From the NCBI GenBank assembly GCA_017467605.1, contig JAFUSQ010000013.1, positions 1-40,823 on the forward strand: DNA of 40,823 bases. The letters run 5' to 3'. Shown in pieces: positions 23,642-31,705 of the stretch (position 1 is its first letter; each line of letters begins with the position of its first letter). Source of the stretch: a bacterium (GTDB lineage: Bacteria > Cyanobacteriota > Vampirovibrionia > Gastranaerophilales > Gastranaerophilaceae). The translations under genes were made by a program, and so were the position numbers. Under the pieces are notes generated by a model. That model had not been told where the DNA came from, searched no databases, and was given only the letters and a program-made list of their open reading frames with translations.

Positions 23642-25042
23642 ATGCTTAAATTTGACTGGCGAAATGCCGATGCTCAAGTAATAGGTTCAGAAAACGGACT
23701 TGATTTATCTCAGGAATTTTCACAATATCAGGAGCAAATCACTTCGATTATTGCAGATTTGAATAAAAGAAAAGATAAGCCGGGTCAAAAGCTTCAGTGG
23801 TTAAATTTAGGATATAATGAAGAAACCTTGTGGTATGTAAAAGAATATGCTTCAATGGTTCGGGGAAGATTTGATAATGTCTTGGTACTTGGTATAGGCG
23901 GTTCTGCTCTTGGCGGATTGGCTGTTACGGAAGCTTTATTAAAACCTTACTGGAATTTTTTAACGAAAGAGCAAAGAGACAATTTTCCAAGAATATTCTT
24001 TTTGGATAACATTGATCCTGATTCGATTAACGGTCTTTTGGATATCTTGGATTTAAAAAAGACATTGGTAAATGTTATTACAAAATCCGGTGATACTGCA
24101 GAAACTATGGCTCAATTTATGATATTGAGAGATAGGCTTGCTCAAGAGCTCGGAGAAGATGAATATCGTAAGAATGTTGTAGCGACAACTGATAAACAAA
24201 CAGGGGTATTAAGACAAATTTCAGAACAGGAAGGGTATAAAACTTTTGTTATTCCTGATGATGTCGGAGGAAGATTCTCTGTATTTTCTGCAGTCGGATT
24301 ATTACCATTTGCACTTGTCGGTATTGATATTGATGAAATCACAAATGGCATAAAAGATATGGATTTGGCATTAAAAAATACTGATATTCATCAAAATATT
24401 GCAGCTCAAAATGCTTTAATTCAATATCTTATGGACATTAAAAAAGGTAAAAATATATCTGTAGTTATGCCATATTCAAGCAAATTGAAATTTGTTGCTG
24501 ATTGGTATACTCAATTATGGGCTGAATCATTGGGTAAAAATGAAGATTTGAACGGAAATTCCGTAAATGTCGGTCCGACTCCTGTGAGAGCATTAGGTGC
24601 AACCGATCAGCATTCTCAAATACAATTATTTAATGAAGGCCCTAACAATAAAGTAATAACTTTTATAAGAGTCGGCGATTTTAATACCAGCCTTGAAATC
24701 CCGAAAATATTTGAATATACAGGGATAGGATATCTGGGCGGAAAAACATTGAATGATTTAATGAATGCGGAGGCGGATTCTACTATGGTATCTTTGTCTG
24801 ATTATTCAAGACCGACTGTTACTATAACATTGCCCAAGGTTAACGGATATTATATCGGACAATTACTTTATATGTTAGAGGTTCAAACAGCAATTGCCGG
24901 AGCTTTGTATAATGTTAACGCTTTTAATCAGCCCGGTGTAGAACAGGCAAAATATTATACTTATGCACTAATGGGCAGAGCCGGATATGAAGACTCCGCT
25001 CAAATGCTTCAAAATAAAATGAATCCTATTTCGGTAAGTTAG
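23642..25042 (+). CDS. pgi: Glucose-6-phosphate isomerase
   Basis: Interconverts glucose-6-P and fructose-6-P in glycolysis/gluconeogenesis. About 466 residues, the shorter type common in Firmicutes and cyanobacteria. Signatures: LGIGGSALGGLAV (about 84), VITKSGDTAETMAQF (about 144), GGRFSVFSAVGLLPFAL (about 218), GATDQHSQIQLF (about 320) and a C-terminal QPGVEQAKYYTYALMG with the catalytic lysine. Start is ATG 23642 or TTG 23633: AAGGGGA suits the TTG, TGGGA the ATG. Divergent from hydE. Confidence 0.95.
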   Translation: MLKFDWRNADAQVIGSENGLDLSQEFSQYQEQITSIIADLNKRKDKPGQKLQWLNLGYNEETLWYVKEYASMVRGRFDNVLVLGIGGSALGGLAVTEALLKPYWNFLTKEQRDNFPRIFFLDNIDPDSINGLLDILDLKKTLVNVITKSGDTAETMAQFMILRDRLAQELGEDEYRKNVVATTDKQTGVLRQISEQEGYKTFVIPDDVGGRFSVFSAVGLLPFALVGIDIDEITNGIKDMDLALKNTDIHQNIAAQNALIQYLMDIKKGKNISVVMPYSSKLKFVADWYTQLWAESLGKNEDLNGNSVNVGPTPVRALGATDQHSQIQLFNEGPNNKVITFIRVGDFNTSLEIPKIFEYTGIGYLGGKTLNDLMNAEADSTMVSLSDYSRPTVTITLPKVNGYYIGQLLYMLEVQTAIAGALYNVNAFNQPGVEQAKYYTYALMGRAGYEDSAQMLQNKMNPISVS

Positions 25043-25050
25043 AGGTTATT

Positions 25051-25542
25051 ATGAAAAAAATATTTAAATTTCTTGCGATATTGGCGATATTTTTTCTGTC
25101 TTTAACATCTTTTGCACAAACTGTTTTAAAAGGTAGTGTTGTAAAAGTTCCGGATAAATTCTTTGGAACCTGGCGAGTTGTTTCAAAATGCGTTGAAACA
25201 GATTCGCCAATAATTTTTAAAGAAAAAGGATTAGATTTGTGGAACATTTCTCAAATAAATGACGTCATAAAATTAAGTAACCCATTGACGGGCGCATCAG
25301 CACAAATAAGGGTTGAAAATGTTGCTAAGGATAGAGTTGAATTTATTAAAACAGGAAAATATAATAATAAATTGTTAACGGATAAAGTTAGTATTTCAAT
25401 CATTGAAGATAGTTTTACCGGTTATGATACTCTAAAACTTGAAACAATATCGGATATAGATGGAAGTGTAGTAAAAACAGAAACGGCAAAATATTCTATA
25501 AAAGGAGAAAGAATAGCCGGACAAAGCGTAAAAGGAGAATAA
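25051..25542 (+). CDS. Secreted protein of unknown function
   Basis: 163 residues with a signal peptide MKKIFKFLAILAIFFLSLTSFA. The mature part is beta-rich: VPDKFFGTWRVVSKCVETDSP, then LTGASAQIRVENVAKDRVEF, resembling small lipocalin-like domains only loosely. Single cysteine in the mature region. It lies 8 nt after pgi and 8 nt before trxB, probably one operon. GAGGTT precedes the ATG. Confidence 0.7.
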   Translation: MKKIFKFLAILAIFFLSLTSFAQTVLKGSVVKVPDKFFGTWRVVSKCVETDSPIIFKEKGLDLWNISQINDVIKLSNPLTGASAQIRVENVAKDRVEFIKTGKYNNKLLTDKVSISIIEDSFTGYDTLKLETISDIDGSVVKTETAKYSIKGERIAGQSVKGE

Positions 25543-25550
25543 GGATTTAT

Positions 25551-26495
25551 ATGCAGCAATACGAATTTGATACAGTAATTTTAGGAGGAGGACCTGCAGG
25601 ATTTTCAGCAGGATTATATGCAGCAAGAGGAGCGGTTTCAACGGCAATTATTGATACAAATATGTTAGGCGGTCAACCGTCAAATTACTTGGAATTAGAA
25701 AATTATCCGGGATTTTTGAAAGTAGGCGGGTATGATTTGATGGAAAAATTTGAAGAACATGCAGATATGTTTGGTGTGCAAAAATTCCCGATGCAAGAAA
25801 TTGAAGAAATTAATTTAGTTTCAAACCCAAAGGTTATAAAAACTAAGGAAGGTGAATTTAAGGCAAAGACAGTAATTGTTGCAACAGGTGCTAAGCCGAT
25901 GAAATTAGGTGTGCCGGGTGAACAAGAATTTGTCGGACGTGGAGTAAGTTATTGTGCAGTATGTGATGGTGCATTTTATAAAGATAAAGTAGTTGCTGTA
26001 GTCGGAGGCGGAAATTCCGCAGTAGAAGAAGCAATGTATTTAACAAAATTTGCATCAAAAGTTTATGTTATTCATAGACGAAATGAGCTCAGAGCGGATA
26101 AAATTGTTCAAGAAAGGGCCTTTAAAAATGAAAAATTGGAATTTATCTGGGATAGTGTTGTAAAAGAAATTAAGGGTTCGGATTTGGTATCTTCTGCAAT
26201 TTTAGAAAATGTTAAAACTAATGAAGTTACAGAACTTGCCATAAACGGGATTTTCCCTTATATCGGAATAACTCCGAATGTTGAAGGTTTTAACGGACAA
26301 ATTGAACAAGATTCAAGAGGTTTTATTTTGACTGACGAAACAATGAAAACATCAGTAGATGGAGTTTTTGCAGTCGGAGATGTAAGAGTTACACCTTTAA
26401 GACAAGTTATTACTGCAGCATCAGATGGTGCAATCGGTGCGGTTTATGCTGTTAAGTACGTAGAAACCCTAAAAGAAATACCTGTCAGAAGCTAG
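25551..26495 (+). CDS. trxB: Thioredoxin-disulfide reductase
   Basis: FAD/NADPH enzyme that keeps thioredoxin reduced. 314 residues. FAD site GGGPAG (12-17), redox cysteines C135-AVC138 in SYCAVCDGAFY, NADPH site VVGGGNSAVEEAMYL (about 149-163) with HRRNELRA for phosphate recognition, and FAVGDVR (about 272). Good Shine-Dalgarno AAGGAT. Last gene of the pgi operon. Confidence 0.95.
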   Translation: MQQYEFDTVILGGGPAGFSAGLYAARGAVSTAIIDTNMLGGQPSNYLELENYPGFLKVGGYDLMEKFEEHADMFGVQKFPMQEIEEINLVSNPKVIKTKEGEFKAKTVIVATGAKPMKLGVPGEQEFVGRGVSYCAVCDGAFYKDKVVAVVGGGNSAVEEAMYLTKFASKVYVIHRRNELRADKIVQERAFKNEKLEFIWDSVVKEIKGSDLVSSAILENVKTNEVTELAINGIFPYIGITPNVEGFNGQIEQDSRGFILTDETMKTSVDGVFAVGDVRVTPLRQVITAASDGAIGAVYAVKYVETLKEIPVRS

Positions 26496-26509
26496 ATTTT
26501 GTATGTGTA

Positions 26510-28225
26510 TTACTTAATTGTACCTGTGCAAGTTCCATAAGATGGTGTTGGGCTATATTCAATACCGGTAATACGATCTTTAACTTCACATTTTAGTATA
26601 TTGTTCAAACATTCACTATCAGGTAATCTGTTATATAATTTATGTAAATCTGATGCAGAATAATAACTAATATCTACCCATTTTTCGCTTGTATTAGGAC
26701 TACACGCTTTTCCGTCATTAGTAAGGCTGGGACTATAATTGATATATACTTTTACACTATATTGGTTGATAGTATCTCCAGTGACCACAAAAGAAAAATA
26801 ACCTCCTGATCGGCTTCCATTAGCCAAGTATTTCCCATTCTTATTTGAAGATATACCCCAACTAATGTGGCAAAAAGAGCTTGTTCGATTAAGATTACCT
26901 AATTCGCAGCACCAAGATTTATTATCATCATTAACTCCTTGTTCTTGGCAACATTCAAGACTTTTGGGATTGATATCACAAGGACCCTGCGTATCTGGTT
27001 CCTCAGGCTCAGAATTTGAACGTTCATACGGCTCGGTGATTACGTCTTGAGTAGCTTTGCTTAAAATAGTTTTTGTTTTTGAGTTTAATGTAAATGTTCT
27101 CAAGTCTTGTCCTAAAACATTCGGTCCTTTTTTACCGTTGATATCTATTAAAACTTGTGGAGAATTCGCAGATATTTGAGGTGTCAAACAAATACTTGAA
27201 CCGTTTTTTAAACTCCCGCAAGCTCCTTTGAATTCAGGATTATAAACTTTCTTGTCTTTGTCTTTGTATTCATAATAAACATTTGCAAAACAATCCCTGT
27301 TACTATTCCCGCAATATTTAGAAAGTTTCAGATATTTTTTTATAAATTGTCCTGAATTATCTAAATAACTTTCGGGTTCTTCTGAAACATACATCATTGT
27401 ACTGAAATATGAACCTTTATTTTCAGTAACAATTAAATTATCTAAAGCATTATTTAATGTCTTTGTCATTCTTTCAAACCCTAAATCAAAAGATTTCTGT
27501 CTGTATTTAGAGACAAACACAGGTAAAACAAGTGCTGATATTACTCCAACTATTACACAGGCTAATAGGACTTCGGTTAAAGTAAATCCCGCGGAGCGCA
27601 GGAGTCGTGGAGTCTTTCCAAAGATTGTAGCATTATGCCCCGTCCGGCGAGGACCTTCGGTGAGGGTGAAGGCTATCTTTTTAAAGTGAATAGGTAGATA
27701 AGTTGATAAGTTGATAAGTTCGTTACGGTTATTAAGCCTCCCATCATTGCGAGGAGGATTGTCATTCTGAGGGCGAAGCCCGAAGAATCGCAATACCTTA
27801 CAAGATTTGCTTGACATTGAGATCTTTCGCCCTGCGGGCTCAAGATGACGATAACCGTCATTGCGAGGAGCAAAGCGACGAAGCAATCCAGACTGCCCCC
27901 TCTCCTGTCCTTCGGACACCCTCTCCCGTTGGGCGAGGGAATTACATTTACCCCTGTCACCCTGAACTTGATTCAGGGTCTTATTCAGAATCTTAAAATT
28001 TTTGTGTGAGCCTGTTTCCGTCGGCGCAGCCGTTAGGTGTTTCAGGGTCTTTTCCCTAACGGGTGAAACCCCACCCGAATTTCTAACACTCATAAACTCG
28101 TGTTGAAATTCTTCCCTCCCCTTGTCAGGGGAGGATAAGAGGGGTCTTAATAATTTACCCCTATATTTACCCCTGTGTTTTAGTACCGTTTTTATTTTTT
28201 TTATATTCAACAAATTCTTCTCCAT
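26510..28225 (-). CDS. Prepilin-like protein with 213-residue repeat-built leader (module 4)
   Basis: 571 residues from ATG 28225; the open frame reaches TTG 28282, but that lies in the -35 of a promoter. The leader is a mosaic of translated repeats: [46 protein letters not shown]. It holds a first prepilin-like motif KKIAFTLTEG (183-191), then the ~66-bp element, then the true core RSAG|FTLTEVLLACVIVGVISALVLP (214 on). The core has KNGSSICLTP and IDINGKKGPNVLGQD. A ~180-residue Cys-rich C-terminal extension (PKSLECCQEQG.., FSFVVTGDTINQYSVKVYINY) is unique among the pilins here. No Shine-Dalgarno. Divergent from XRE 28341. Confidence 0.78.
   Translation of the reverse strand: MEKNLLNIKKIKTVLKHRGKYRGKLLRPLLSSPDKGREEFQHEFMSVRNSGGVSPVREKTLKHLTAAPTETGSHKNFKILNKTLNQVQGDRGKCNSLAQRERVSEGQERGQSGLLRRFAPRNDGYRHLEPAGRKISMSSKSCKVLRFFGLRPQNDNPPRNDGRLNNRNELINLSTYLPIHFKKIAFTLTEGPRRTGHNATIFGKTPRLLRSAGFTLTEVLLACVIVGVISALVLPVFVSKYRQKSFDLGFERMTKTLNNALDNLIVTENKGSYFSTMMYVSEEPESYLDNSGQFIKKYLKLSKYCGNSNRDCFANVYYEYKDKDKKVYNPEFKGACGSLKNGSSICLTPQISANSPQVLIDINGKKGPNVLGQDLRTFTLNSKTKTILSKATQDVITEPYERSNSEPEEPDTQGPCDINPKSLECCQEQGVNDDNKSWCCELGNLNRTSSFCHISWGISSNKNGKYLANGSRSGGYFSFVVTGDTINQYSVKVYINYSPSLTNDGKACSPNTSEKWVDISYYSASDLHKLYNRLPDSECLNNILKCEVKDRITGIEYSPTPSYGTCTGTIK
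27588..27652 (-). repeat. Cleavage-site element, copy 2
   Basis: Minus strand CCTCGCCGGACGG..CTGCGCTCCGCGGG, translated PRRTGHNATIFGKTP then RLLRSAG. It differs from copy 1 (13056-13121) at about a dozen positions but keeps frame. Flanked by GCCTTCACCCTCACCGAAGG on one side and TTTACTTTAACCGAAG on the other: both encode FTLTE. Confidence 0.85.
27690..28190. repeat. Mosaic of dispersed repeats forming a pilin leader
   Basis: In + orientation: CATTGCGAGGAGGATTGTCATTCTGAGGGCGAAGCCCGAAGAATC (27746-27790, two units), CATTGCGAGGAGCAAAGCGACGAAGCAATCC (27858-27889), a CCCTCTCCTGTCC..CTCTCCCGTTGGGCGAGG unit (27897-27938), the 26-bp repeat (27956-27981) and a CCCCTTGTCAGGGGAGGATAAGAGGGG unit (28120-28146). 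All lie inside the open frame of the pilin on the minus strand. Confidence 0.85.
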
Positions 28226-28252
28226 AATCCAATTTAAATAATCCACATGAAT

Positions 28253-28280
28253 TCTATATAATATAATGAATTTTGTCAAC
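28253..28280 (-). promoter_or_regulatory. Pilin promoter, module 4
   Basis: Minus strand TTGACA (28280-28275), 16-bp spacer, TATAGA (28258-28253). It sits 28 bp before ATG 28225, which is why the TTG at 28282 is not taken as the start. TTGTCAACAA (28274-28283) is a short palindrome and AACAAT/ATTGTT pair at 28279-28284 and 28317-28322; these are weak operator candidates. Confidence 0.55.
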
Positions 28281-28340
28281 AATTTTCGCTATAATAGTTA
28301 GTAAAGTTTCTCTCAGATTGTTAATAAACTAAAATATATT

Positions 28341-28652
28341 ATGTTTAAGCAAAAATTCGCACTCAAGTTGAAACAAATAAGGAAGTCGAGAAAATTTACG
28401 CAGGAAAAGTTAGCAGAACTTGTTGGGGTAGATTTTAGATATATATCGTTACTTGAAAATGCGAAGAGCTTTCCTTCTTGTGAATTAATAGAAAAATTAG
28501 CGTTGGCATTAAATGTTACATATCGTGAAATGTTTGATTTTGACAATGATTTTTCTCGAATTGATATTGAAAAAGAAATAATAAATACAGTTAAAAATAT
28601 TGATGATAAAAATTTAAAAATTCTTTATTCATTTTCAAAGCAATTATTATAA
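28341..28652 (+). CDS. XRE-family helix-turn-helix regulator (module 4)
   Basis: 103 residues: HTH KLKQIRKSRKFTQEKLAELV, DFRYISLLENA, LIEKLALALNVTYREMFDF, then a 35-residue tail (IDIEKEIINTVKNIDDKNLK) absent from modules 1-3. Divergent from the pilin at 26510-28225. No Shine-Dalgarno; TAAAAT (28330-28335) ends 5 nt before the ATG, which suggests a leaderless mRNA. Confidence 0.9.
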   Translation: MFKQKFALKLKQIRKSRKFTQEKLAELVGVDFRYISLLENAKSFPSCELIEKLALALNVTYREMFDFDNDFSRIDIEKEIINTVKNIDDKNLKILYSFSKQLL

Positions 28653-28765
28653 AGAAGATATTAATGTTTTTCGCAAGATATAAAGATTAGATAAAGAAAT
28701 CAAGAATCTCTTATTTTTTAATTTATAATTAGAATGTAAAGAAGGAAATATGGAGATTTAAATAT

Positions 28766-29047
28766 ATGTCATCAGTTAATGAAATCTTATTAGAACTGGA
28801 AAATGCAGATAACGTAACAAAAAATAAATTGGAAAACGAATTAGTAAGTATCGGTACTTCAGTTGTTCCGCAATTAGTTGATCAGTTACAGGTAGTTCGC
28901 GGAATTAAAAGAGGTGTTGTAGCAATGACTTTAATTCGCTTGGGTGATGTTTCTGTTAAATATTTAGAAAAAGCTGCTCAAGATAATAAAGATTTTGAAT
29001 GGGTTGCAGAATATCTAATCAGAGAAATTAAAGGTATTGCAGCTTAG
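28766..29047 (+). CDS. HEAT-repeat-like small protein
   Basis: 93 residues, all helical. KNKLENELVSIGTSVVPQLVDQL and RGIKRGVVAMTLIRLGDVSVKYLEKAA look like two HEAT/PBS-lyase-type repeats (helix, turn, helix with conserved PxLxxxL pattern). Probably a protein-protein adaptor. GGAG precedes the ATG, and an intrinsic terminator follows (29066-29103), so it is its own unit. Confidence 0.7.
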   Translation: MSSVNEILLELENADNVTKNKLENELVSIGTSVVPQLVDQLQVVRGIKRGVVAMTLIRLGDVSVKYLEKAAQDNKDFEWVAEYLIREIKGIAA

Positions 29048-29065
29048 TTATTGTAGAATTTAGAT

Positions 29066-29103
29066 AAAAAGGCTTGATTGAGTAATTTAATCAAGCTTTT
29101 TTT
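29066..29103 (+). terminator. Intrinsic terminator
   Basis: GGCTTGATT (29071-29079) pairs with AATCAAGC (29089-29096), followed by seven T. Confidence 0.85.
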
Positions 29104-29120
29104 ATGTTATTATACAAAAT

Positions 29121-30323
29121 ATGAAAGAATATAATGATTTAAAATATACCTGTCTTTTTGGCGGTGGTGCTATCAGAGGAGCCGCTCACGTTGGTGTTTT
29201 GAAAGCTCTTAAAGATTTGGAAATAATCCCGCAAACTCTTGGAGGTTCTTCTGTTGGTTCTATTGTAGCCGCATTATTTGCAGTCGGATATACTTATCAA
29301 GAATTATCTGAAGTATTTTTGTCGGTTAATTTTGAATTATTCAGAGATATTTCTTTCGGATTTAACCAAAAATTTGCACTCTCTAAAGGTAAAGTCTTTT
29401 TAGAATGGATTAGAGAGTTAATTGAAAAGAAGTTTTATGGTGAAAATTATAAAAAGGGGGATAATAAGCCTGTAACATTCAAGGATATAGGTAAAAATCT
29501 TGTTATTATTACAACTGATATGAATAGATTTACCTGTTGCGAATTTTCAAATTTTGAAACTCCTGATTTTGAAATAGCAATGGCAGTAAGAATTTCCTGT
29601 TGTATGCCCGGTTTAATGAGAGCAGTAAACTTTGATGATTGTTTATTGGTTGACGGAGATTTGATGAAAGGTAAGCCTATGTGGTATCTTTCAAAAAATT
29701 TAAAAGAATCTTCCGACAGAATTTTGGAAATACGTTTAGAAGGTACATTTTCGGGGTCTGATGAAAGTCCTGTAGAATATGTAAACGGCATGTACACTTG
29801 TATGACATATTCCGAAACCTCTTTTATAAAAGATATTTATGGACAAAATGATAAGTACGATTATCTTGTCATTGATACCGGAAATGTTGTAGTTGTTGAT
29901 TTTAATTATCCGACGGAAAAAAGGCAAGCAATTATTGATGATGGATACAGGCAAACTGTTGATTATTTTAAAACTTCACTGCTTAATAAAAAACAAACTA
30001 TATTTAATATATATACAGAAATACTTGATAAAATTCGGAAAATTCAAGGATTTATTCTTATTAAAAAGTTTAATCAAGCTAAAAACACCATTGCAGAACT
30101 TTTTATATATTTATCAGATGTAAAAAATATTATTGACGAAGATGTTTATAATTCTATATCTGAACTTCAAAAACTGTTATACAGTAATATAAAATTCGGA
30201 CTTTTGGGTTATGTGAGCTGCAATAACAAAGATATTATAAAGACTAAATTATCAGAAATAATATATGATTTAGCAAGCCGAACCGGCGAAATGGAAAAAT
30301 ATATTAAAAAGTTTTCCATTTGA
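29121..30323 (+). CDS. Patatin-like phospholipase
   Basis: 400 residues. Oxyanion loop GGGAIRGAAH (14-23), nucleophile S44 in GGSSVGS, and catalytic D178 in LLVDGDLM: the usual DGG/DGA is DGD here. Lipid acyl hydrolase of the RssA/YchK type. After residue ~250 it has a long helical C-terminal part (NKKQTIFNIYTEILDKIRKIQGF.., CNNKDIIKTKLSEI) not typical of small bacterial patatins. No Shine-Dalgarno; TATACA lies 4 nt before the ATG. Confidence 0.9.
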   Translation: MKEYNDLKYTCLFGGGAIRGAAHVGVLKALKDLEIIPQTLGGSSVGSIVAALFAVGYTYQELSEVFLSVNFELFRDISFGFNQKFALSKGKVFLEWIRELIEKKFYGENYKKGDNKPVTFKDIGKNLVIITTDMNRFTCCEFSNFETPDFEIAMAVRISCCMPGLMRAVNFDDCLLVDGDLMKGKPMWYLSKNLKESSDRILEIRLEGTFSGSDESPVEYVNGMYTCMTYSETSFIKDIYGQNDKYDYLVIDTGNVVVVDFNYPTEKRQAIIDDGYRQTVDYFKTSLLNKKQTIFNIYTEILDKIRKIQGFILIKKFNQAKNTIAELFIYLSDVKNIIDEDVYNSISELQKLLYSNIKFGLLGYVSCNNKDIIKTKLSEIIYDLASRTGEMEKYIKKFSI

Positions 30324-30348
30324 CAATAGAAAATGTTTGTTATAGTAT
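30320..30348 (+). promoter_or_regulatory. Promoter of the tRNA-Leu transcript
   Basis: TTGACA (30320-30325), 17-bp spacer, TAGTAT (30343-30348). The -35 overlaps the stop of the patatin gene. Transcription would begin near 30355, at the first base of the structured leader. Confidence 0.55.
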
Positions 30349-30352
30349 AAAT

Positions 30353-30490
30353 GAGCGGTCGAAATAAAATTTCGGCGTGTGACAACTAGATATCGTGCTC
30401 CGGTGGCACTCTGCCGAACGAAAAGTTGACTAAATGTCAAGTTTTCGTGAGAGGTAAGGTAGACGCCTTCAGAGTTTCACAAGAGTATAG
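30353..30490 (+). ncRNA. Structured RNA of unknown family upstream of tRNA-Leu
   Basis: Sequence shows hairpin CGAAAT-AAA-ATTTCG (30360-30374). Then comes a three-way junction: P1 GTG..ACTCTG (30403-30413) with CAGAGT..CAC (30470-30480); P2 ACGAAAAGTTGAC with GTCAAGTTTTCGT, one mismatch (30418-30448); P3 AAGG with CCTT (30456-30469). Before it, GACAACTAGATATCGTGCTC then CGGTGGC (30381-30407) nearly repeats the 27 bp leading into tRNA-Leu (30499-30525), and GGTAGACGC (30458-30466) also recurs in the tRNA D-arm. It could be a broken tRNA-Leu copy with an inserted hairpin, or a regulatory or processing leader. I matched no known family. Confidence 0.5.
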
Positions 30491-30513
30491 GTAATTTGAC
30501 AATTGAATATCGT

Positions 30514-30600
30514 GCTCCAGTGGCGGAATCGGTAGACGCGTTGGACTTAAAATCCAATTGGGCGTATAACCCAGTGCCAGTTCAAGTCTGGCCTGGAGCA
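30514..30600 (+). tRNA. tRNA-Leu (anticodon UAA)
   Basis: 87 nt. Acceptor GCTCCAG (30514-30520) pairs with CTGGAGC (30593-30599), discriminator A. D-arm GGCGGAATCGGTAGACGC. Anticodon stem-loop TTGGA-CTTAAAA-TCCAA gives TAA. A long variable arm (TTGGGCGTATAACCCAG) is typical of leucine; T-loop GTTCAAGTC. CCA is not encoded. The anticodon loop is uninterrupted, unlike the many cyanobacteria that have a group I intron in this gene. Confidence 0.96.
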
Positions 30601-30606
30601 AACTTT

Positions 30607-30634
30607 AAAACTCGGCGAAAGTCGAGTTTTCTTA
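30607..30634 (+). terminator. tRNA terminator
   Basis: AAAACTCGGC, GAAA tetraloop, GTCGAGTTTT: a 10-bp stem with one G-U pair that ends in a T run, 6 nt after the tRNA. Confidence 0.85.
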
Positions 30635-30648
30635 ATGGCACAAATTAA

Positions 30649-31620
30649 TTATCCGGAAACTTGATTTTCACTAAAATTAAACACATTCCAATTAGCCGAA
30701 ACTTCTGTTATAGGTTTATAATAATCTTTAACCAAAATTTGCTGGGTTTGAATAGGAATATAATTTTTGGATTTCAAATAATTTTCAAATTTTTCTGAAT
30801 TATTTATATATTTTTTTTGTTTTACCAGAGGATAAAAAGCATGTTTTTTTCTTGCTGTTTCACAAAGCATTGCATTGATAATTTCGTCGTAATTCAGCTC
30901 ATAACCTGAATTTGTTGTGATATCGTAGATATAATTCAGATTATCACTTGTTGTTATTGAAAAATATCCGAGAAGTTTTTTATTTTCTTCTATTACGTAA
31001 CGAATTTTATAATAGTCATTAAAACCTGCAAAAGCAGCTTCTTGAAATTCTTTTGGAGTTCTTACCAAAGAAGGCTTATAGATATTTTGCAATTCAGAAT
31101 TATATAAATTTGCAATTTCTTTAGAATCAGAATTTTGAGCATATCTCCATTTAAAATTAGATTTTATTGGAGTAGGTTTTTCTATTTTCCAAAGGGTTTC
31201 GGAGGCACATTGTCTAAATCCGCAGCCGTTTATAAAAAGATTAAATAATTCATCATGACACTCATCAATTGTTACTGTGAATGTTACGGCACCTTTTGCT
31301 CCAAGTTTATTTATAACAAATTCAACAAGTCTTTTTCCCACATCATACAGATTTTCTTTGAAGATTAATTTTGTAATATTTATTTTATATGGATTACCCG
31401 GAGTTTTAGCAACCGTAATCAAACCTAAAATTTCATTATTTTCAATAAGAATGAAGGATTCCGGTCTAAATTTTAATGTTAACGGAAGTATTGCATTAAA
31501 GATACCGATAGGTTCCTGCATAATTGATTTTACAATTTTATCATTTTCATCATTGCAAAGATATGAGACCATTTTTTTTAACTTTGAATAATCAAAATAC
31601 ATCAATCTTCTTATTTGCAT
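30649..31620 (-). CDS. GNAT-family acetyltransferase, two domains
   Basis: 323 residues with two GNAT-like halves. N-terminal half: SFILIENNEILGLITVAKTPGNP (core strands and motif A region), then GAKGAVTFTVTIDECHDELFNLFINGCGFRQC. C-terminal half: NSDSKEIANLYNSEL, then YKIRYVIEENKKLLGYFSITTS. Acetyl-CoA-binding Q/RxxGxG/A is not obvious in either half, so catalysis or substrate cannot be stated. Convergent with the tRNA unit and divergent from ilvC. Confidence 0.7.
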   Translation of the reverse strand: MQIRRLMYFDYSKLKKMVSYLCNDENDKIVKSIMQEPIGIFNAILPLTLKFRPESFILIENNEILGLITVAKTPGNPYKINITKLIFKENLYDVGKRLVEFVINKLGAKGAVTFTVTIDECHDELFNLFINGCGFRQCASETLWKIEKPTPIKSNFKWRYAQNSDSKEIANLYNSELQNIYKPSLVRTPKEFQEAAFAGFNDYYKIRYVIEENKKLLGYFSITTSDNLNYIYDITTNSGYELNYDEIINAMLCETARKKHAFYPLVKQKKYINNSEKFENYLKSKNYIPIQTQQILVKDYYKPITEVSANWNVFNFSENQVSG

Positions 31621-31705
31621 AATTTTATTATACTATTAATTTGTTTTTATATCAAAAATTTTTAGTTCGTGTTAATATTGAGGAGCAGAAGGGAATAAAG
31701 CGATT

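Noticed and set aside
27690-28190. CRISPR array or insertion sequence in the repeat-rich pilin leader
   Set aside because: Repeats differ in type, length and orientation with no regular spacers; no cas or transposase gene in the window.
28226-28282. TTG start for the 26510 pilin
   Set aside because: It lies inside the -35 element of a TTGACA-16-TATAGA promoter; ATG 28225 is downstream of the predicted transcription start.
30353-30490. T-box, SRP RNA, 6S RNA or tmRNA
   Set aside because: None of their signature sequences (T-box, GGAAG..GCAGC loop, tmRNA ends) is present.
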